Assembly: GCA_014529385.2 (NCBI GenBank)
Contig: CM043954.1
Location: 91,107,747 to 91,169,746, forward strand
Length of the DNA stretch: 62,000 nt
Reading direction: 5' to 3'
From: Adiantum capillus-veneris
Lineage: Eukaryota; Streptophyta; Polypodiopsida; Polypodiales; Pteridaceae
Shown: in pieces, positions 43,820 to 55,155 of the stretch
Layout of the letters: every line of letters begins with the position of its first letter
How positions within the stretch are numbered: the first letter of the stretch is position 1
The notes under the pieces: generated by a model
The model's database searches: none
Told to the model about the DNA's origin: nothing
The model's input: only the letters and a program-made list of their open reading frames with translations
Translations under genes and position numbers: made by a program

Positions 43820-44235
43820 CCCAGGGAGGGGTATCTCTCAGTATGCCAAATGTGGGGTGCTTTAGAAATATTTCATGCTTGGCACTACCTTCATGTGGCA
43901 TGCGGCTCTTTCGTGCTTTTTCTATCATTGCAGGCAGAATCCAGATGTGAAGTGAGGGCCTCTCTCCAATTGTGGGATGTGTGCAATAAGAGCAATGCTA
44001 GAGGGTGTTGAAAAAAGATGTTGTTCTTTGCATTGTCTTGGTCAACATGTATGCCAAATATGGTGCACTTCAAAAAGCACAAAAAGTGCTTGAGGAGCTT
44101 CCTGGTAAGAAATTTCGCCTCTTGGAATGCATTGATTGCGGGATGTGCGCAACAAGAGTAGCACCAAAGTTTCAAAGTGTGGACTCTTCGAATGCACTAA
44201 TTGTAGGAATCGCCACAACAAAAAGCTCTTGTATG
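43820..44235 (+). pseudogene. Decayed pentatricopeptide-repeat (PPR) gene fragment
   Basis: The plus strand reads pieces of PPR motifs in shifting frames: QYAKCGVL near 43840, then DVVLCIVLVNMYAKYGALQKAQKVLEELPG at 44015-44110, and a neighbouring frame giving NFASWNALIAGCAQQE at about 44115-44165, then SNALIVG near 44195. No intron is visible. PPR proteins bind organellar RNA. The style of motif suggests the PLS class that is large in seed-free plants. It joins the gypsy integrase remnant near 44240. It is certainly not functional. Confidence 0.78.
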
Positions 44236-44238
44236 TTT

Positions 44239-47200
44239 TCAGTACATGCAATCACCTACACTCCGCAGAGGTGCTTTTGTGCTTTGACATTTATCACACC
44301 ATTTTACATATGCCTCCGCATCTTTGAACAGTGTTGGCCACCATATTCTTGCATGAAGTACTAGCTTTGCAGTTTTATCATCAGAAAATTGTCCACTTGG
44401 CTGGCCCAAGTGGATTGTTCTAGGATGGAGAAATATTCGCTTGCAGTAGCACACAATCTTAATTGATTGTCCTTTCCCTGCTTGTACAGTTGGTTTGAAA
44501 TCAGCAAATACTAATGTGCTTCTTCCATTACAAATCTCATTCGTGCCTTACTCCATCCCTCTGGGAAGGTCTTGGCTTTAAGTACTCAATTATGTAAATA
44601 CTCTATTTGGGCCCTCCTATTACTCTAAAGAGGGTGGCATGTTTCACTGGTGGTTTATTTTTACAGGCTTCACAAATGATTTTACATAATTATGGACATT
44701 GTTCTCCATGTTTTTCCAGTAGACCCCAAGCCTCATTAGTCTTTGGTATGTTTGTGTTTTCCCATTATGAAACCCAGAGTGTTGTATATGAGTCAGTTTG
44801 AGGTAGTATTCGTTCTCGTCCAATTGTACACATAGTCTCAAAATTTTGTCCTTACCTTTCTTGTAAATTTTTCCAGCTAAAATCTAGAGATTTCTAATTT
44901 GATGAATGGTTGATTGTTGTCTTTCAACCTGTAATGATCCTATGTTGAGTAGAGGGATGACCTCTTCACTCCACCTTGGAACCATTTCAATGTTAAATAG
45001 ATGCGAATCTGGAAGATCATCATCTCAACATTGTCAGGTGCTTCTCCATGGAACAATCCTGAAAGATAATCTGCTTTCTTGTGCGTAGTTTATTTTTTTA
45101 CGACTACAATGAAATCAAACTCAAGCCATATTATAAACCAGTGAAAAATCCTTTGAATGTTGCAAGGTTTGTTTACCAGATAAAGCAGTGCTTGGTGATC
45201 TACAAAGAAAAGAAACTTGTCCTTAAGAAGGTAGTGTCTAAATTTTTTAATAGCACATATCATCCCAAGGCCTTCTCTCTCCGTAGTGGTATAATTTTTC
45301 TCTGCGTTGTTTAGCTGCCTACTAGAGTAGAAAATGGGGAAATCCATTTTTTCCTCTCCGTTTGTTGGGCTAATATGCAGCATATGGCATAGACTGATGC
45401 ATCTACATTTACATGGAAGATCTTGTTCCAATTAGGGGCTTGCAAAATTGGAGCAAAAATTAATCCCTACTTTAATTTGTGAAAATCGTTCTCACATTGC
45501 TCTGTCCACTCAAATTTAGCAATGCAAGCATACAGTGGCTTAGCTATTATAGCATACATATATAGAAAGCACCTATAATACCCACAATGATCCATAAATG
45601 CATGTACTTCCTTTATCCTTGTTGGTCTTGGCAGTGCAGCAAATACATGTATCTTATCTTGATCAGTGGAAATCCCATTTTTGGACACAATGTGGCCCAA
45701 GGTTTTAGCTTGTCTTACCATGAAGACACATTTTTCAGGATTTAAGTAAATACGATAAGATTTGCACTTTTAAAAATATATATATAAGTGTGTTATGTGC
45801 TCATTTCTCAACTAAGAATGCACACATAGATCATCCATGTATATCTCTAAAAATTGTCTGAGATACTCCTTGAATGCATGACTCATTAGTCTTTGAAAAG
45901 TAGGAGGGGTATTGGTCAAATCAAAAGGCATTACCCTATACGCAAATATGTCCCACTCTGTTGCAAAAGTTGTCTTATGTTCATCTACTGGTTTTATGGT
46001 CAACTAGTTGTAGCTTGAGAACACAACTAAAAAACTATAGGCCTCCTTTCCTGCAACTCTCTCAATAACGAGGTCCATTATTGGAAGTGGATAGTTGGTC
46101 CCTGACGGTAGCATTATTTACCTATTTGAGGTTCACATAGACCCATAACTTTTCATTATTTTTGGGCACTACCACACAATCTCGTAGATAAACTCTGCAT
46201 CCTTGACTTTGTCTATCTCTTCCTTAATCTTTTTGGCAAAAGTCTCATTGTACGTGTAAGGGTGTTGTCTGCGTGGTTTGGCATTTCTCTTCCTAATGTT
46301 TTGTGACTTTCTCGAAAGTAGCACATGCCTTTAAGTGAAAATCTTTTTTGAGAGTATCATTTTACAGTTCCTCTATGAAAAGGACTGACAACCTCTCATC
46401 ATGAGGTAGCTCTCTAGCAAGACATCTTTCTATGTATTGCTTAAATTGAAGTGAGGCTTCCTTCACCTTTTCTTTCTCCTTTTGTCTAAATGCCCAGATT
46501 TGGGAGACCGTATTATGCTTAATTCCTCTCTTGGAGAATTCCTCTGCAAATTCTCAAAGAAGCTACTCTATGCTTGGGAATTCTCGGCTATTTAATGGTT
46601 GGAACCAGGTCAATTCTTCTCCTTCTAGGGTCAATCCAAATCCTTCGTATTGTGTATGGAAATTGGTTACTGTTCAGCCCTCAACACTTGTTTCAATATT
46701 GAAAGATGAGCGTATGAATCCCCCGATCCACTATTCATTTTGGATACACACTTGGTTACTTGAGATGGTTGCATGTGTCTAGTCTCTGCAACCATCCTAA
46801 CTATCCCTAGTCCACTTTACATGGTCTCTCTAGTTTAGTATTCTACCCTTGGCACTACAATTGGTGTCCTCTCTGCCATACTTTCATCTGGTTGTTCTAT
46901 TCAATCTTGTGTAATAGACGGAGGGATTCTAGTTGAGTAAGTTAAATCACGTGCTACACTGCCTTTGTGTGTGTTCAGAGAAACCCTAGACCCCATTGAT
47001 CCCATGGGCCTTGCATTCAAGAATTGTTGGAGCCCAAATGAATCTTCCACTCCCGTTCTTACTGCACTCATGTACTGAGTTTCTGGTCTCGTTTGAGTCA
47101 TCGTGGGTTTAACTTGCTCAAGATTTACATAATATTGGTGGAGTGGTCCACCAAAGTATGTATAACTCGCTAGCTTCTTACAGTCTATAGGAGAGTATTT

Positions 47201-47750
47201 TGGCCATGCTTATCCACCGTGACCACTTGGATACTTCTCCCCTTTGTGTATGTAAAAACATATACTCTCTTGTGGTCAGTCAACTCCTTGATGCGGGGTT
47301 CATCACATCTATAATAGAGTGTATGTTCTCCATCATTGAATTTATATAGCCCCACGTAAGTGTTGTGTGTATTAAGCTGCTCCATCTTGTTAGTGCATCT
47401 AAGCACCATATTTTTCTTGTCCATCTTGGGTGGTTCATCTACTAACTCTTCATCTACCTTGTCCTTGGTGCCAGTCAATCCCTATTTGTCCACAATAGAG
47501 GGGTTGTGAACAACTAGGTACATCACTCCCTCACGTCAAAGTATCTATCTCTTTTGTAGTCCACATCTACAAGGTCCTTGAACTCACTTGCCTTTTTTTC
47601 CAACTTAACATAGTAGCGGTCCATTCCATCCTTATAGATTTTGGATTTAAGCTCATTCTCAAATTGAAATTTTAGATACAACAATTTGACGTCAAATGCA
47701 GTTTGAGAAGGACCTACCCTTGTGGAAGTTCCTTCCTTAAGGTTCACCTT
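44239..47750 (-). pseudogene. Decayed Ty3/gypsy element: Gag, RT, RNase H, integrase remnants
   Basis: Minus-strand order: Gag-leading frame 47747-47523 (unknown), Gag N-terminal domain 47478-47185 (GLYKFNDGEHTLYYRCDEPR), capsid region about 46760-46330 with several stops (GFGLTLEGEELTWF, KHNTVSQIWAFRQKE), reverse transcriptase 46003-45467 (VMPFDLTNTPPTF, catalytic MDDLCVH), RNase H 45431-45090 (FYSSRQLNNAEKNYTTTERE, FFVDHQALLYLVNKP), and integrase zinc-domain-like pieces at 44841-44644 and 44454-44239 (HARIWWPTLFKD, WCDKCQSTKAP). The catalytic core of integrase is missing. Gag resembles that of the pol-less element at 5643-8699. Confidence 0.88.
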
Positions 47751-49204
47751 GTAAAATTACTCTGTCATTATGGCATGTGATCTTTCTAATGAGGTATCAA
47801 AGAAACTTTCCTCTATAATGGATTTAAGAGGATGCAGTGGATTTGATTCACCCTACCTTCAGTTGAGCGGTTGCTCACTTGGTCTCTGATGCTCGGATTC
47901 CTATTTTGGTACAATCTTCTTGATCGCAAATACATGAATAACCGTTCTTACAAAATCCAAACCTCGTTACCTCATTGGCTAACTTGAATTCCTCGATTTG
48001 GTCATACTTGTTGGGCCGTACTCTCTAGCACTTACAACTTGTCAAAAAATGCTTGATGGCTATGATTTTACAGCCTCTCTTGCTAGTTCAAGCGTTCAAT
48101 CGACAAAATTTTATCAAATACTTTCAATAACTTCACAATTTTTCTCACAACATCCACAATTCAAGTCCAATTTCAATTTTGATAGGACCACCAGGGTTTG
48201 AACCACTTTTTGCCAGCCAAAAGCAAGATTTTGTGTATGCTTTTTGTTTTTTTGCAATCAACTATTTTTTGTTGTTTTGATTAGGCTTTTTCACTTTTTT
48301 GATCTGGACCCTTTTGGTTGTGCCCTCATTTCTTAGGAGTGTACTGGTCAATTATAATGTCCAAATGTCAACCTAGTACATGGATCGTGATCCATGTCTG
48401 GCAGCATCTGATCATGAATTTTGTCGTGCTGGTTCCTTGCCTTTAGTTGAACTCAATTCTCAGCCCTTTTTGAGTTTGGACAACTACAAGTTTAGTTCTC
48501 CCAAATTTACTTAATTTTCAAGGTTTTGTACAGATTAGCTCAATTTCTTGATTAAGATGTTCTTTTAGTAACCTATTTTTGGCCAAACTCAATATTTTGG
48601 TGTCTAAGGATCAGTTCCAACAAAATGAGGACAGTTTCTAGTCCATTGGCCAAAAAGGTACATGGATTGCGATCCATGTTGGGCAAGCAATCTGGGAAAA
48701 AACCGCTTAGTTTGTCTCCTACAAGATTGTATATCCCTTTTTGCCAGGTTTTCTTGAGTTTTATTCAGCTTTGAAGCTTTAACCATCAATTTTGCAAATT
48801 TTCAAAGTTATGGTCTTTGGTACCAAAATAAGGTTTCAGACAGTTTGTACCCTGATCCTTTTGGCCCCAATTGATGGTGGAAATTTTTACTTAACCTACT
48901 CCTACAAATTGGAATGTATCCACAAACATAAATAGGTTTAACAATGCAGAAATGACAACAAAATGTATGGTGAAACAATCTTTTTCAAGCATAGGAAAAT
49001 CAAAGAACAAAATACTTTTTGTACTTCACTCACAACTCTCTTTGCTCATAAGGAGTAGCATTGGCTGGTCCTTGACTCCAATCTCTACTAAGCACTAGAT
49101 CTATGTCTAGATGCTTTATTGTCTAAGTGTAAATGGAATGAGTGTCAAAATATCTGGAAAGTATTTTTCTACAACTAGGTCACTCACCACCTAAGGATCG
49201 ACTT
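47751..49204 (-). other. Leader of decayed gypsy element, with palindromes
   Basis: Non-coding. Two similar palindromes, ACATGGATCGTGATCCATGT at about 48377-48396 and ACATGGATTGCGATCCATGT at about 48659-48678, are 282 bp apart. This matches the hairpin-bearing leader of the pol-less element in architecture and in spacing (about 284 bp there). Confidence 0.7.
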
Positions 49205-49223
49205 CCCTGGTAGTGGCGCCAAT
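49205..49223 (-). promoter_or_regulatory. Probable primer binding site of decayed gypsy element
   Basis: The minus strand reads TTGGCGCCACTACCAGGGA directly after ...GCTAACA, the expected LTR end. The tRNA is not identified. Confidence 0.65.
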
Positions 49224-50430
49224 GTTAGCAGGCCGCAGGTGCGATGGACGTCTGCAGCATAGCTACTGGTACTAACATAGGAGATTCAATGAGATTGTCA
49301 ATTTCAAAGAAGTGAACCTAAAGATCCATTCATACATCTACAATAGAAAATCAACCACTTCCTCCTCAAAAAATTAGCCTATGTCCAATCTCACCGCTCT
49401 AGGTCATCATGGCATTTTGGCATCCAAACGAATTTGGAATGCAACAAACTTAAGGAGAGGTGTTACAACACCTAAGGGCATAATCCTACCAACAGCTGCA
49501 ATCATCTGGAAAATTAAATAAATTACAATCCATCCCAAAAAAATTATAGAAAACTGAAACAGAACTACACAGAAAGGTTCCCTTCAAGCTTGGAAACACT
49601 CTTTCAAGGTCGAAACATCAAAAAACACCATTTAAGACCTCAAATTAGCACATTTATCTCTCTGACAAGACATTGTAAACCACAACAAAATTGAGAATGA
49701 TTACACTTAGATTAAAGAGCAAGAGACAAGGAACACAATGTGCTATTCGAAATGGAATTCTGATTACCAGACAAGGAGAAAGGTTGATTACAATTTGTAG
49801 CAGAAGTACAGCTCACAGTTGACATCCAATAAATCCCAAAGATAATGATAATGTGTCTTTGAAAACTAGGGGTTTTGACTTAAAAACTTGGGACCCTTTC
49901 CCACGGCCATTAGCCACTTACAAGGCTTGTAGGTTCTGAGTGGGTAATAGAGATTAAAGGCTAAATTATAATTTGAGAATCATCAATAGCAAAATTACAA
50001 GGCTTCTTTTGGAAAAAGGATTGAATACAACAAAGTTTGGCGTGTATTCGGCTTTTAGGTGATAGCCCACTGTATCCACCAAACACTCCACCTCAACCCT
50101 ACCCTATAGACAAATGCAAAGAAGGGTGTCCTATCTCTATACGCCTCATCACAAAACTTTATGCTCGCTCTCTCTCTTCCTCTCTCCCCTCCACGTGAAA
50201 CCTTCCCTCCTTTTTCCCTTAATGCTACAAGGAAACCCTTGGGATTCCCATTTAAATGAAATGGTTTCAACCCTATAGCTCAAAAGTCAAATAAAGCCTT
50301 CTGTTACCCACTTACCCACTTACTGTACCTCAATCTAGGCTTGCATCTTACCTCCTTGTACTCATGTTTTTTTTTGATGTAGGTTTGTAGTCCTATTGGG
50401 TGACATGGGATATGGATGTATCTATGGTTT
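49224..50430 (-). repeat. Probable 5' LTR region of decayed gypsy element
   Basis: In plus orientation it starts TGTTAGCAGGCCGCAGG. The outer end is not determined, and I did not find a matching LTR on the other side of the element (near 43.6-44.2 kb), which is replaced by the PPR relic and repeat R. No gene in this stretch. Confidence 0.4.
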
Positions 50431-50960
50431 TTTTTCTTCTTTTTGTAAAGAAAAACTCACAAATGAGTATATTGCATTAAAAGAAAAAAATTATTACAAA
50501 AAAACAACTCCTGCTCAAACCAAGCCAGGAGGATCCTAGTACATCCCTAAACTACAACATCCGAAAACCACCTCATAACGGCTTTACAGTTCATTCATTA
50601 CCACATCGTAACGGCTTTACAGCCACCCTCGCACATACATAGAAATTATAGTTCTCTGACTTGGCTGCCATAGGCGACAAGCCCCCTACCCCACAGGACT
50701 AAAGAAACCCACCACCACGGGGCTGGAGGTGCCACAAAGTAGCTTTCGCCGCCACCGAACGACCACATCCCCCCACATCAGGCTAACCGAATGCCCTAGA
50801 AGATCCTCCCCAACCAACACATGACACTGATAGCCGTTTTTTTGGCTCTTTGTAATTGCCACAGTGAGTTACCTCACCCTACCAAAATCACCCAAACACT
50901 GTGGCTATCCCTACCATTTCACTGTACATAGGCGTGCGTGAGTCACGGGACTTTTCCCTT
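50431..50960 (-). mobile_element. Probable LINE (L1-type) 3' end
   Basis: The minus strand ends GGAGTTGTTTTTTTGTAATA, then TTTAATGCAATATACTC and an A-rich tail, which resembles plant L1 3' ends. The upstream sequence has short direct repeats (CATCGTAACGGCTTTACAG twice). No endonuclease or reverse transcriptase frame remains. Confidence 0.45.
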
Positions 50961-52490
50961 ATCTTCTCAAAAACCCTCAGCTAGCTAGTCACTGGGCTAG
51001 GTGAGCCAAAAAAAATAAAAAAATAAAAGTATATTATGGCCTCTTTGTGTGTAAATATTTCATTGTATATATGGCCTAAATATAGGGATTTTTTATAATT
51101 ATTTTGGTATTTTATTTAAATATTTCTACTTAGGTGTGTGTTTTATTAAACCTATGTACACCTTCTTTCATCCTCTCACACCATAATTATATTTTTTGCC
51201 AATATGTACATACTCTAACCTCATATTTTTCCTTTATACAAATCACTCCCACATTTTCACCCTCACCCTCGTGAAAACAAAAAAATGATTTCTACTCATT
51301 GGTTACTTTTATTATATTATTTACTTGCATACATTTTCCTCTTTCACCAAAAATAATTCAAGGAGGGACCATATCATATGATTCCAATTTCTTCCCATAT
51401 CCATAACTCCTCCATATTTTTATTATTAGTTTTACTCATTATTCTAACACCATGTGCTCATTGAGCTAAAGTCCATGAATAGTCCATACACTAGTCCCAC
51501 CATGTATATATTTCTTATTTCACCAATAATCCTCCTCCATGCATGGGTCAAGGGCAACTTGAATGCTTTGTATTATAATATGACAAAGGAGGGGCTCACT
51601 CTTGGATGCATTGTACAAATTCAACAAAGGAGGGGGCCACTAAAAGACTTTTGCAGGCATAAAAAACAGGCTTTTGGTGAGAATTTTGGCACCTATCTCC
51701 ACTCCGAATTTGGAGCGGTGGTCAAAAGAGAAAATGTAGCCCACGCTCTGAATAATCACCCCAAATTTTTTCATGATTTTTGGAGCTACCAGCTGTGAGC
51801 TATGATTTTTTTAGTGGACCCTAGTTTTCCCATGCTATGCAGCCACACTCTCTCTTCCACTTTATCATTTTCCTCTTTCACACACACTTCTCCACTCATC
51901 ATCCCCATCTCTCTCACCACTCCTCTCTGCACACTACTCACCTTCTCCTTAACCTTGAAGAATAAGAGAAACCATGGTGAACTCATACCTCCCACACACA
52001 ATTCCATTCCAAAATTGACCACCTAGTCTCATTTTTCCTCCTCCAAATTACCCATATCTATCAAAAAACCACAAAATTCAGCCTCTTCTCTTAAAAGACA
52101 GCATCATGGTGGTTGATTACTCATCTTCAATTACCTTGTCTCTCAAGGAAGGTCAAGAGTGGAGAAAAAATGTACCGTCAAAGCTAGTGGACCGTCAACA
52201 AGCGTCAAAATTGGCCCTACTCAAGACACTTGGAGCATCAACCTTGTAAGAAATCCACCTTTTCTTACCTCTTAAGATTTTTTCTTCCTTATTTGTATCC
52301 TACATGGATACTCCCATTGTCAATATCCAATTCCATTTGTAAATTAATACTAACTCTACTAACACTAACCCACTATGAAAAGTCCTATCACCTCCATTTC
52401 TCTCCTCTCTCTTTCCCCACCAACTTCTTGATAATTCCAAGCAAAAGAAATTAGATAAATTGCTGAAAATCTAACCCAACCATGGTTAGA
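50961..52490. other. No gene seen; AT-rich and pyrimidine-rich sequence
   Basis: About 1.5 kb with short chance frames only. Blocks of CTCTCCAC/CACTCATC-type pyrimidine repeats occur near 51840-51950. Confidence 0.4.
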
Positions 52491-53490
52491 GGAGTAACCC
52501 TAGCCTTCAAAATTGCTATAAAAGGAGGGTGTAGCTAGCATAAAAGGGGGAAGCCATAAGCAAGAGCACTATGCTATAGCTTGAGAAGCCAAGCTCAACC
52601 TCTCTAGAAGGAGCTCTTGAGTGGAAGCTCATTGTCTTATGCATGTGCATGTGTTGTAATAGGGGATTAGCAAGGGAAATCTATGCCATTGTAAGAGAGA
52701 GAGTGATCATTCAATTGAGAGTAGGAAATCTATCATTTCTCCTACTAGTGTAAGCCCAACATTCGCTGAATCAAGGAGGGTGGATTTGGACTAATCTTGG
52801 ATATTTTGTCTCCCTTCCAACGCGAAGTAATGGACAACAATGATGTGTAAGTGTCTTGGTTTTTTTTTTTTAAGTTCTTGATAGCTTGTCTCTAGTGTTG
52901 TCATCAATCTAGCCATAAATCCCACATACTGTAAGAGGGCGACAGGGTGGAGAGGACTCCCCTGGCCTTAAGACAGTGATTGGGGTGGCTTTTCTAGTGA
53001 TGTGTTGTGGTGAAATTTACGCAAGCTATGTTGAACAAGTACTCATCTCACTTTGATTTGTCATGACAGATTTGTAAGAAGGTATTAATGCAACAAGCAC
53101 CCCCTCCCCATTTCTCTCTCTTTCTTAAATATATAGTTGTGTTTGCTTGATCATCGCCGATACGTTTCAAAGCAGCCCGAGCACTATCTCTCTCTCTCTC
53201 TATCTCTCTCTCTCTCTCTATCTCTCTCTCTCGTGTTTTAGTGTGTGAGAGTATTCCATTGGTGTTAGGGTTAGTGTAATTCCTTGCTTGTTTGTGGGTT
53301 GCTCTAACGATTCTCCTCTTTTGCGCCCTAGTTCGCTCTTAAACTAGGTGGTGCCCCTTGTGTAGTTGGGATTTGGCGGTGGGTTTGTTGTTTTGGTTTG
53401 TGTTGTGTTGTGCCCCAGCCCCATTGAGCAGCACGGGAGCCTTGAAGGGTGTCTAGAGGCCACTCTTCTTGTTGCCCGCCCCGGACCGCC
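52490..53490 (+). repeat. Probable LTR 3' portion (R-U5) of the third LTR element
   Basis: TATA boxes at the left and a primer-site-like sequence at the right end frame this stretch. It includes (CT)n near 53186-53233. The left LTR boundary and a second LTR were not found, so the call rests on layout. Confidence 0.4.
52515..52522 (+). promoter_or_regulatory. TATA box of a probable LTR promoter
   Basis: CTATAAAAGGAGGG, followed by a second similar ATAAAAGGGGG at about 52540. Transcription would run toward the ORFs that start at 53568. Confidence 0.5.
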
Positions 53491-53492
53491 TC

Positions 53493-53512
53493 AAATTGGT
53501 GCCCCCACTGAG
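53493..53512 (+). promoter_or_regulatory. Possible primer binding site
   Basis: TTGGTGCCCCCACTGAGGAC has the TGG start and length of a retrotransposon primer site and lies 75 bases before the first of a row of plus-strand ORFs. The tRNA is not identified. Confidence 0.45.
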
Positions 53513-53567
53513 GACGGCTTGTGTATTTTTGTGTAGAATCAACCTTTAGCATAGTCAAGTAGTTTGC

Positions 53568-53780
53568 ATGAATCACGAAGCTTTGTATGATCCCTTCATT
53601 CCCATTGCAAGGCAAAAGGTACACATAATTGTTAGTACTAAGTTGCAATTTCAACGTGTCATTCGTAGAATTTTAGGTCCTCTTAGGTTGGCCGAGATAA
53701 ACGCTTCAGTAAATCCTTTTATTTTGCCTCTCATTAGGTACGACCTTAGTTTGGACGTCTATTATTTTGTTTTGTTTTAA
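53568..53780 (+). CDS. Accessory ORF a1, 70 residues, unknown
   Basis: ATG 53568 to TAA. It ends with a hydrophobic PLIRYDLSLDVYYFVLF. It is a diverged duplicate of the next ORF: QFQRVIRRILGPLRLAEINA here against HFQQRMVFMFGAQRAGEILA there, and NPFILPLIRY against NPVILPLINY. I do not recognise the family. It lies between the primer-site-like sequence and Gag, so it is probably an accessory product or a leader-encoded peptide of the LTR element. Confidence 0.5.
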   Translation: MNHEALYDPFIPIARQKVHIIVSTKLQFQRVIRRILGPLRLAEINASVNPFILPLIRYDLSLDVYYFVLF

Positions 53781-53801
53781 GCATTAGGACATGCATAGGC
53801 C

Positions 53802-54020
53802 ATGGATAATGGCCCAGGAATAGAGGTTTTTCCCTTTCATTTTACTCCACACATTAGAATAAACGTTGCAATTAGTAGAAAGATCCATTTTCAACAACGA
53901 ATGGTGTTCATGTTTGGTGCCCAAAGAGCAGGAGAAATTCTTGCATCACCAAACCCTGTCATTCTACCTCTCATCAACTACCACACTTCTTTTGATGTAC
54001 ATGTGTTCATTTTATTTTAA
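53802..54020 (+). CDS. Accessory ORF a2, 72 residues, duplicate of a1
   Basis: ATG 53802, 21 bases after a1 stops, in the same frame as a1. It has the same layout: basic middle, then NPVILPLINYHTSFDVHVF and a final ILF. Conservation of protein similarity despite nucleotide divergence hints at past selection, but it was judged by eye only. Confidence 0.5.
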   Translation: MDNGPGIEVFPFHFTPHIRINVAISRKIHFQQRMVFMFGAQRAGEILASPNPVILPLINYHTSFDVHVFILF

Positions 54021-54046
54021 AATGAAGTGCAGCCCGGAAAAGTAGT

Positions 54047-54601
54047 GTGTATGTTTGTTTTTTCTTTGTCCAAGTTGTTACAAGAAACAAAAAAACGATC
54101 ATTTATTCTAACTGGGAATGTGTGTGCAGTGAAAGTTCAATCCTTAGAGATCTAGCTCTATTACCAATTGAGTTGCAGGAGCAAGTAGTAAGGCGTCTCC
54201 CTCATAACAAGAGGGTGGTGAAGTTAAGACGGAAGGTCCTACGCGTGGATTCCATTTTCCTCTTGTTGTTGGGCACTAAGGAAGACCGCGCATTCATCCA
54301 ACTAGTGTGTGCCCTAAGATTGGTAAATAGAGTGAAATTTGGCGTTTGGCGAGTGCATTTCACCATTGAGGAAGACTCTTCAGGAAACTTGTGGCCAGAG
54401 TTCATGCTTCATAGACTCACATTTGGTGAATTTTTCCCTCATTTGCGTCTTATTAATAGTTTTCCTTTCGCTTTCAACAAAGGAGATAGGGAGCTATTCA
54501 GAGCTTGTCTTAATAAAGAGAGCATAGAGAAGATTGCAAATTTGTATAAATTCTCATCCTTCTCTACTTTCTATGACACTTTGTTCATAGAGACATTGTA
54601 A
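54047..54601 (+). CDS. Accessory ORF b1, unknown, F-box-like start
   Basis: The conserved part starts after a splice-acceptor-like TGTGTGCAG at about 54129 (SSILRDLALLPIELQEQVVR), so upstream codons from ATG 54047 may be intron. It is a duplicate of b2: LPIELQEQVVRRLPHNK against LDEDVLYEIVRRLPHSD, FIQLVCALRLVNRVKFGVW against FIQTACALGIVEQVQFITW, and RLTFGEFFPHLRLINSFPF against RLSFEEFQPFLELINSLPF. The L-P-x-E-L..RLP start recalls an F-box, a weak similarity. Confidence 0.5.
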   Translation: MYVCFFFVQVVTRNKKTIIYSNWECVCSESSILRDLALLPIELQEQVVRRLPHNKRVVKLRRKVLRVDSIFLLLLGTKEDRAFIQLVCALRLVNRVKFGVWRVHFTIEEDSSGNLWPEFMLHRLTFGEFFPHLRLINSFPFAFNKGDRELFRACLNKESIEKIANLYKFSSFSTFYDTLFIETL

Positions 54602-54623
54602 ATCTCTTTATGCTTTTGAATGA

Positions 54624-55106
54624 TTTAACCATAATCCTAAGGAGTTTTTGTCCAGGAATTTTGTAGCACAAGTGGAGTCTTTAAATCTTGCAAACTTGAT
54701 TGGACTTGATGAGGATGTTCTTTATGAAATTGTGAGAAGGTTGCCTCACTCCGACTGTGTGGAACTCGAAGGAAAGGAGCTCCTAGTCAATTGCTACTTT
54801 CTCACGGCCTTCGACGAGCATGAAGATCTAGTTTTTATACAAACCGCTTGTGCATTGGGAATTGTAGAGCAAGTGCAATTTATCACTTGGGACGTGGTTG
54901 CTCTTTTGGATCCAGAAAAGGAAGTTCTAGAGATTTCTGTTTATCGCCTTAGCTTTGAAGAATTTCAACCCTTCTTAGAGCTCATCAATAGTCTACCCTT
55001 TTGTTTTGATCAAACAAATCGAGACCTTATTGAAGCTTGGATAGCTGAAGAAGAAAACCTAGAGTGGTATTTTCTCACTTCTTCATTTGCAGGCGAGTGG
55101 TTCTAG
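54624..55106 (+). CDS. Accessory ORF b2, duplicate of b1, no ATG
   Basis: It is open from 54624 to TAG 55104-55106 but contains no methionine at all, so it must be reached by splicing (acceptor-like TTTTTGTCCAG ends at 54655), by fusion or by non-ATG initiation. It shares with b1 the IVRRLP, FIQ.xCAL, RLSFEEF and LINSLPF blocks. It is followed 50 bases later by the Gag ATG. Confidence 0.5.
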   Translation, partial: FNHNPKEFLSRNFVAQVESLNLANLIGLDEDVLYEIVRRLPHSDCVELEGKELLVNCYFLTAFDEHEDLVFIQTACALGIVEQVQFITWDVVALLDPEKEVLEISVYRLSFEEFQPFLELINSLPFCFDQTNRDLIEAWIAEEENLEWYFLTSSFAGEWF

Positions 55107-55155
55107 ATCTCTATTGTATCCCTTATTCTAGCTCGTATTGTAATCTTTCATAATA

